DNA from: CAYSCS01 sp964429695
GTDB taxonomy: Bacteria > Acidobacteriota > Aminicenantia > Aminicenantales > Aminicenantaceae
DNA length: 64,000 bases
Assembly (NCBI GenBank): GCA_964429695.1
Contig: CAYSCS010000018.1
Coordinates: 19,330 to 83,329 of the forward strand
Direction: 5' to 3'
The notes beneath the pieces were generated by a model. It was given only the letters and a program-made list of their open reading frames with translations. It was not told where the DNA came from and searched no databases. Shown here piece by piece: positions 59,662 through 64,000 of the stretch (within the stretch, counting starts at the first letter, position 1; every line of letters begins with the position of its first letter). The translations under genes and the position numbers were made by a program.

Positions 59662-60486
59662 ATGGAGAAAGAGTTCGGGAAGGAGTTAATTTTACCTTCT
59701 TATCAAGGGCGGGTGAGTGATTCTTATGAGAAGCCCAGTTTCCTTCAGGCCCTCGAAGATTGCGAGGGAATCTTGGAGAGAAAAGATAGCATCATCTTCC
59801 ACCGGGGACGAAATCGCCTCGGAATTGTGACTCTTCCCCTCGACCAAAACATGGAGATAGAAGTGGTAGTCAAGGAGTTTCGTCCTCAAGGGGTAGAGAG
59901 GGTAAAGGCCTTTTTTTCCCCGGGAAAGGCTCGGAAGGCATGGAGAGCTTCAAACATCCTCAGAAAAGTAGGGATTGATACGCCCTTCCCTATTGCTTAT
60001 CTCGAGAAGAGAGGGCATTTTTCAAAGAAGACGGGTTATTTCTTGAGTGAGCGGATTTCTGGTGCGAAGGAATTGAGGCATTACTGGCAAATGCTCCCTC
60101 CTTCAGAGTATGAAGGTTTTCTCTCTGCTCTAGCCAAATATGTCTTCTCCTGCCATGAGAGCGGGATTCTCCATCGTGATCTTTCAGATGGGAATGTCTT
60201 GGTCTCTAAAGATGAAAAAGAGGGGTTTAAGTTTTATCTCGTTGATACCAATCGCATTAGAATAAAAAAAAAGATTACCCTCTTCATGAGAGTAAAGAAC
60301 CTGATTAGATTCGGGATTCCAGGTGAATATCAATTTCTATTTTTGAAAAAGTACTTCAGGGCAGAAAAAGTAAAAAAACCTATCTTTTTGTGCTACAAAA
60401 TTAATAAAATGTGTTACTCTCATTATCTTCTCCTTAAGAAGAGGCTTCGTTTGAAGAAGCTTGCTCAGATTTTGAGGCTTCAATAA
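59662..60486 (+). CDS. WaaP/KdkA-like LPS core kinase
   Basis: 274 aa from ATG 59662; a GTG at 59650 is also possible. Protein-kinase-like fold: VVVKEFRPQG (the ATP-site Lys), a helical lobe, then the catalytic loop HRDLSDGNVLV with HxD...N, and DTNRI at the metal-binding position. This matches the lipopolysaccharide kinase group that phosphorylates heptose or Kdo of the inner core. The sequence is Lys/Arg-rich towards the end, consistent with peripheral membrane binding. GAGGA is 5 nt upstream. It ends 0 nt before the next ATG (TAAATG). Confidence 0.8.
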   Translation: MEKEFGKELILPSYQGRVSDSYEKPSFLQALEDCEGILERKDSIIFHRGRNRLGIVTLPLDQNMEIEVVVKEFRPQGVERVKAFFSPGKARKAWRASNILRKVGIDTPFPIAYLEKRGHFSKKTGYFLSERISGAKELRHYWQMLPPSEYEGFLSALAKYVFSCHESGILHRDLSDGNVLVSKDEKEGFKFYLVDTNRIRIKKKITLFMRVKNLIRFGIPGEYQFLFLKKYFRAEKVKKPIFLCYKINKMCYSHYLLLKKRLRLKKLAQILRLQ

Positions 60487-61764
60487 ATGAGTTCTCACTT
60501 CAAATGGAACCCTTACGCCGACCAGCCCCATAATGTGGCTTCTCGAAGCAAGCGTCTCAAGCATCATCTGGGGCATGCTCATGCCTATTTAGAAATATTA
60601 AGTAAAAATATTTGCCTGGCATTCCCTGTTATTTCTCTTTACAGAAGCTACACAAAACTGATGTATCATGTTCCTCTGAAAATTGGCGACTCTTGCGGAG
60701 TCTCGGTTTCACCTCTTGAAGGAAGAAATGAGGAAATTGTTAAATTCTTGAGTGAGACAGGAGTAAAGAAGACTTTGGTGCGTATTCCTTCGTGGGAGAG
60801 GGAAAGGATAAAATCTTACGAAAATTTCCTGAAGCTTTTATTTCTGAGGGGATTTGAGGTAACCGTTGCTTTGCTCCAAAACAGAGATGATGTTCTGGAA
60901 GGCATTCGCTGGAGGTCTTTCCTGAGAGAAGCTTTCCTTCGCTTCAGCCCCTTCTCATCCTTCTTTGAGGTCGGACATGCCTGGAACAGAACAAAGTGGG
61001 GAGTATGGAATCATCGAGAATACCTTGAGCTTGTAAAACCTGCCCTTGAGTTGGCAAGGTTTCATGGGGTAAAGCTTGTAGGTCCTGCTGTGATTGATTT
61101 TGAATTTCATCTTTATCCTCCAGTTTTAGCGGAGATTCCTTTTGATGTGGTTAGCTCTCTCCTTTATGTCGATAGAAAAGGTGCACCTGAAAACAAGCAG
61201 TTTGGCTTCAACCTCTCGAAAAAGGTCGCCCTGTTGAGAGCTATCGTCGACTGCTGCGCTGCGGAGGGTCTTGAGTTGTGGATTACAGAGATGAACTGGC
61301 CCTTAAAGGGCACAGGGAAATATTCTCCTGCAGCAGGGAGGCCCAATGTCAGTGAGAAAGAACAAGCTGATTACCTTATTCGTTATTTTATTCTTTCACT
61401 CGCAAGCGGGATGGTGAAGAGAGTCTACTGGTGGCAACTCGTTTCACCTGGTTATGGGCTCATTGACAATCGGAATCAACCTTGGAGGAAAAGACCCAGC
61501 TTCTCAGCCCTTAAAAATATGATATCCTTTCTTCAAGGAAGTGAATTTAAAGGGAAAGAGTTTCACCCAAAAGCCCAGGTTTTCAATTTTCGAAAAAGTG
61601 GGCAGGATTTTGCAATATGTTGGCTAAAGGGGCCATCTCTAGAAATAGAGTATTCTTTCTCCCGGAAGGTCTCACGACTAATGAATCGAAGTGGCGAAGA
61701 AATTCTGCCTGTCGGGAAGAGAATAAAACTAACTCAAAGCCCAATTTATGTTTTTTTCACCTAA
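60487..61764 (+). CDS. Cytosolic glycosidase-fold protein lacking the usual acid/base Glu
   Basis: 425 aa, no signal peptide. Predicted (beta/alpha)8 barrel of the GH39/GH5-like clan. The nucleophile strand reads LELWITEMNWPLKG with Glu268. The preceding key strand reads FFEVGHAWNRTKWG, where clan enzymes normally have E-x-G-N-E-P-N; here the expected Asn-Glu pair is His164-Ala165, so the acid/base residue is missing. Arg/Trp-rich segments (VKRVYWWQLVSPGYGLID) near the end resemble substrate-site loops. Its start directly follows the kinase stop. It may act on a lipid-linked LPS intermediate, or be a non-hydrolytic relative. Function unknown. Confidence 0.65.
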   Translation: MSSHFKWNPYADQPHNVASRSKRLKHHLGHAHAYLEILSKNICLAFPVISLYRSYTKLMYHVPLKIGDSCGVSVSPLEGRNEEIVKFLSETGVKKTLVRIPSWERERIKSYENFLKLLFLRGFEVTVALLQNRDDVLEGIRWRSFLREAFLRFSPFSSFFEVGHAWNRTKWGVWNHREYLELVKPALELARFHGVKLVGPAVIDFEFHLYPPVLAEIPFDVVSSLLYVDRKGAPENKQFGFNLSKKVALLRAIVDCCAAEGLELWITEMNWPLKGTGKYSPAAGRPNVSEKEQADYLIRYFILSLASGMVKRVYWWQLVSPGYGLIDNRNQPWRKRPSFSALKNMISFLQGSEFKGKEFHPKAQVFNFRKSGQDFAICWLKGPSLEIEYSFSRKVSRLMNRSGEEILPVGKRIKLTQSPIYVFFT

Positions 61765-61941
61765 AGAGATATAGCATGCTGAGAATACCTAAAGAGAAAA
61801 GTTTTAAGGCTTGGTGCTTTCCTAATTTATCTCCTGAGTTTTGCTCCTTAGACCACGCCTTAAATTTTCTAATTTTTACAAGAACAGTGGGTGAGCCAGT
61901 TCCAGAAGAGTGCGTGGGTTGATTTTGAGGAAGGGAAGAGC

Positions 61942-62595
61942 ATGAGAAGTGAAAAAAAACTAAACCAGGTTTTCGATGAACTTCAGGTGAGAGATTATGA
62001 AAAAAAAAGATATAGAGGTTGGGACCAGAGGCTCGTTGACTGGAGAGAAAAGAAAATTATAAAAAAAATTTTAGAAAAATTAGGGAAAGAACTTAACCTT
62101 ATTCTTGATCTTCCCTGCGGATTCGGACGTTTTTCAAAGCTCTTTTTAAAGAGGGGCTTATCTCTGGTGAGTAGCGACCTTTCATTCTCAATGGTAAAAA
62201 GGACAAAGAATAAGAGTGAAGGTAATGAAGACCATTTTTTTGTTGTGGGAGACGTGAAAAAAGGAATTCCTTTCAAAGATGGAGCATTCGAGGCAGTCTT
62301 TTGTATCCGCTTCTTCCATCACCTTCATGAGAGAGAGGAGAGGGATTTAATCCTGAGAGAGTTTAATCGAGTCTCAACTCGCTGGCTCATACTTTCTTAT
62401 TACAGGTGGAATTTCTTCCATTCAATCCAGAGGAAACTGAGGAGGAAGTTGAAAAGGAGCAAGACTGAAATAAAGATGCTCTCCCCTTTTGAGCTTGAGT
62501 CTGAGGTTGAAAGCTCAGGCTTTCATATAATTCAAACCTTTCCTTTATTCAAGAGGATACATTCTCAAGAGATTGCCCTTCTTGAAAAGGATTAA
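61942..62595 (+). CDS. Class I SAM-dependent methyltransferase
   Basis: 217 aa. SAM motif I LILDLPCGFGRFSKLFLKRG, motif II VSSDLSFSMVKRTK, post-motif FKDGAFEAVFCIRFFHHLHE. The C-terminus is basic (SIQRKLRRKLKRSK). Substrate unknown; the LPS operon suggests a sugar or lipid. AGGAAGG is 9 nt before the ATG at 61942; the frame is open for 17 codons upstream without a site. Its stop shares bases (TTAA) with the stop of the convergent barrel-protein gene. The 177-nt gap before it holds no supported gene. Confidence 0.78.
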   Translation: MRSEKKLNQVFDELQVRDYEKKRYRGWDQRLVDWREKKIIKKILEKLGKELNLILDLPCGFGRFSKLFLKRGLSLVSSDLSFSMVKRTKNKSEGNEDHFFVVGDVKKGIPFKDGAFEAVFCIRFFHHLHEREERDLILREFNRVSTRWLILSYYRWNFFHSIQRKLRRKLKRSKTEIKMLSPFELESEVESSGFHIIQTFPLFKRIHSQEIALLEKD

Positions 62596-63743
62596 AACCT
62601 AATTGTTATGCCTGCTCTAAGATTCATCCCAGAAAGGTCAATGAGCGCTTCTCTTGGGTTAGAAACGCCGGCTTCGGTCGGTTTCTTTTCCCTTATGAAG
62701 AGGAGTGGAAAAGATTTTTCTCCTGATATTTTTCCCTCGAAGGAATAAAGAGGGCCATTTTCTGAAGCTTGAAGACCTTCCGAATCACTGTAACTTCCTT
62801 TTCCTTTGAAGCCGCTCAATCGAGCATATCTTGCTTGGGCCTCGATGAAAAAACCAAGATAAGAAAGAAGATTTCCATCAAAGCCAATTCCTCCGAAATA
62901 CCCGAAATCAGAGGCAGAAGCCTTCCCCCTCCATTCTTTCCATGAATCCCTCTCTTCAATTCGATAAAAATAAGAGCATCTCGCAAAGAAATACTCAATT
63001 CCACCTTTAAGATAAAAATAATTGCTAGGGGTGAGAATGAGGACAATCCTCAGAGGAAGAGCTCGAAGACCGGGATTGGTAATGAATCTATTTTTTATGT
63101 TGCCTTCTTCAAACAGAACCTGGCTTTCTCTTTCCCTTAAAAAATAGTCAAAGCCCGTTCCCAGGGAAAGCATTTTAAGGAGCGAGAAACTCATCTCGGC
63201 TCCAAAGATGGGACTAAGCTTTAGGGTTTTGACTTCTCCTTCTCCTTCCATGCCGAAAGCATCCCGGTAAAAATCTGCAAGGCCCTGAGCTCCCCTGTTT
63301 AGGTCTCCTCCCCTGAATAAGATCCCTCCGCCAGAGATTTTGAAGGTTAGGGGAGGTCTCTCGCTGGGGAGGGTTTCTTTAGCTTTTGGTCGAGGTAGGC
63401 GGGTTTCTTCTTTGATGATTTTCTCAGGCTCAATTTTTTTAATAATTTCTTCTCTAAGCTGAGGAGAGAGCTCAATAACCAGACTTTGATGCACATAACC
63501 TGAAGCAACTCCCCTCTCGGTAACTACTTTGACAAGGTACCATTCACCTTCTTTTTCGATATATTCCAGTAAAGTGCCTTCTGGGACCTGCTCGATGATA
63601 ATGCTTCCGATATCAGGCTTAAGCCTGATGTTTGCCTGGTCTGAGACAACCTTGAGTTGTTTTACGTCTTCTGCTCCGCGAGACGTGAGGATGAGAAGAA
63701 ATGAGGAGATTATTAAGATTATGACCTTCTTTTTAAAAATCAT
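62592..63743 (-). CDS. Exported SH3b plus outer-membrane-barrel-like protein
   Basis: 383 aa. Signal peptide residues 1-23 (KKVIILIISSFLLILTSRGA). A bacterial SH3 domain covers ~27-95 (VVSDQANIRLKPDIGSIIIEQVPEGTLLEYIEKEGEWYLVKV... GYVHQSLV). A Lys/Pro linker (~105-135) leads to a glycine/aromatic-rich C-terminal part with alternating strands (LSLGTGFDYFL, YFYLKGGIEYFFA, FGYFGGIGFDG, FFIEAQARYARL), ending GMNLRAGITIRF with a terminal Phe. It probably binds peptidoglycan through SH3b and the outer membrane through a small barrel. The ATG at 63743 is 25 nt after a perfect promoter. Function unknown. Confidence 0.75.
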   Translation of the reverse strand: MIFKKKVIILIISSFLLILTSRGAEDVKQLKVVSDQANIRLKPDIGSIIIEQVPEGTLLEYIEKEGEWYLVKVVTERGVASGYVHQSLVIELSPQLREEIIKKIEPEKIIKEETRLPRPKAKETLPSERPPLTFKISGGGILFRGGDLNRGAQGLADFYRDAFGMEGEGEVKTLKLSPIFGAEMSFSLLKMLSLGTGFDYFLRERESQVLFEEGNIKNRFITNPGLRALPLRIVLILTPSNYFYLKGGIEYFFARCSYFYRIEERDSWKEWRGKASASDFGYFGGIGFDGNLLSYLGFFIEAQARYARLSGFKGKGSYSDSEGLQASENGPLYSFEGKISGEKSFPLLFIREKKPTEAGVSNPREALIDLSGMNLRAGITIRF

Positions 63744-63768
63744 CTTGAGTCCCTTTAGGGTTAAAAGA

Positions 63769-63797
63769 ATTATAGAAAAGGGAGTCATTCCTGTCAA
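63769..63797 (-). promoter_or_regulatory. Perfect-consensus sigma-70 promoter of the SH3b/barrel gene
   Basis: On the minus strand TTGACA (63797-63792), 17-nt spacer, TATAAT (63774-63769): full consensus at both hexamers with optimal spacing. The leader is ~18 nt with a weak AAAGGGA. Confidence 0.85.
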
Positions 63798-63805
63798 GGC
63801 AACGA

Positions 63806-63848
63806 ATTGCCTCATTTAAAATCTATATAAAATTGATTCATTGCCTCA
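63806..63848. repeat. 9-bp direct repeat between the barrel gene and the right-edge element
   Basis: ATTGCCTCA occurs at 63806-63814 and 63840-63848, 34 bp apart, right behind the -35 of the barrel-gene promoter. Immediately after the second copy is a small hairpin CGAGA-AAA-TCTCG (63849-63861). Either a regulator site or the boundary of the mobile element to the right. Confidence 0.35.
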
Positions 63849-63932
63849 CGAGAAAATCTCGACGAAATCATCTTGCCATCTGGCTAGTAGAGCCCTTAAA
63901 TATCGGGGTAATATTAGCCAGGAGGTAAGCAC

Positions 63933-64000
63933 ATGCAATTAGAGATGAAAGTTAAGCGAGCAGTGTTAAAGGAGGAGGCCAAGAGGTATCAGAGAGGCTC
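63933..64000 (+). CDS. N-terminus of a probable DDE-type transposase/integrase (partial)
   Basis: Only 22 codons are inside the window. AGGAGG (63920-63925) is 7 nt before the ATG, and the first residues read MQLEMKVKRAVLKEEAKRYQRG. The pattern (K/R)xxVxKExAKRYQxx resembles the start of a widespread integrase-core transposase group whose next residues are usually ASKKEKGxILDEF. The sequence breaks off before those residues, so the call rests on ~20 residues. If correct, an insertion element begins between 63806 and 63932 and continues past the edge. Confidence 0.4.
   Translation, partial: MQLEMKVKRAVLKEEAKRYQRG

Noticed and set aside
61776..61922. 48-codon frame between the glycosidase-fold and methyltransferase genes
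   Set aside because: No ribosome site and no similarity; it looks like spacer sequence.
1..64000. tRNA, rRNA or CRISPR loci
   Set aside because: No T-loop-plus-acceptor pattern, rRNA segment or regularly spaced repeat array was found by eye on either strand; a tool-based scan would be decisive.

Overview
The window reads like a chromosomal segment of a diderm, LPS-bearing, peptide- and amino-acid-fermenting bacterium. The mix of genes best fits the candidate phylum Aminicenantes (OP8) or a close Acidobacteria-like relative: a GWxTD-domain protein, tricorn-like and dipeptidyl-peptidase-IV proteases, several secreted serine beta-lactamase-fold hydrolases, an Oar-like carboxypeptidase-regulatory/TonB-type outer-membrane protein, and a modest, purine-rich base composition. 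This is inferred from family content; no rRNA or tRNA gene was seen to settle it.

Layout. 1-1.7 kb: end of RNase R, then a SelB-like protein that has lost its GTPase domain. 9.3-1.8 kb (minus): an operon with a near-consensus promoter encoding a cyclic-2,3-diphosphoglycerate-synthetase-like GTPase, carbamate kinase, ornithine carbamoyltransferase, an unrecognised 690-aa protein, a DAO-family FAD oxidoreductase and an ornithine cyclodeaminase/mu-crystallin family enzyme. This looks like a citrulline/ornithine catabolic unit that makes ATP from carbamoyl phosphate. 9.7-32.6 kb: mostly envelope and secreted proteins (a duplicated-domain lipoprotein, DPP IV, two beta-lactamase-fold hydrolases, a tricorn-like protease, a TonB-type receptor, a GWxTD protein and a TPR protein), together with an HD-GYP response regulator, a five-PAS histidine kinase and a GntR/FCD regulator. 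A textbook sigma-54 promoter lies in front of the TonB-type receptor. 33-37.2 kb: a beta-oxidation/butyrate-type set (thiolase, 3-hydroxyacyl-CoA dehydrogenase, acyl-CoA dehydrogenase, enoyl-CoA hydratase). 37.3-39 kb: a D-aminoacylase-like amidohydrolase. 39.5-42.2 kb: glycogen synthase-like GT5, thioredoxin and thioredoxin reductase.

42.2-45.9 kb (minus): the Fo part only of an ATP synthase (AtpZ, an AtpI-like protein, a, c) followed by a YihY/BrkB protein and LpxD. 46-63.7 kb: LPS export and biosynthesis. It holds LptD, a dTDP-sugar set (RmlA-long, RmlC-like, RmlB), two tandem RMD-like reductases, PurF, a heptose-7-P kinase, an O-antigen ligase, a GT9 heptosyltransferase, a Trm112-like protein, a GT4 glycosyltransferase, a WaaP-like kinase, a cytosolic glycosidase-fold protein without the usual acid/base residue, a methyltransferase, and an SH3/beta-barrel protein. 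The right edge cuts the first codons of what looks like a DDE-type transposase/integrase.

Themes worth attention: several genes have a good sigma-70-type promoter directly abutting the start codon and no Shine-Dalgarno (short-leader or leaderless mRNAs), whereas most others carry a strong AGGAGG. Three, perhaps four, intergenic regions share a diverged ~100-nt element. A hairpin-rich segment with its own TATAAT lies at 39.15-39.25 kb.
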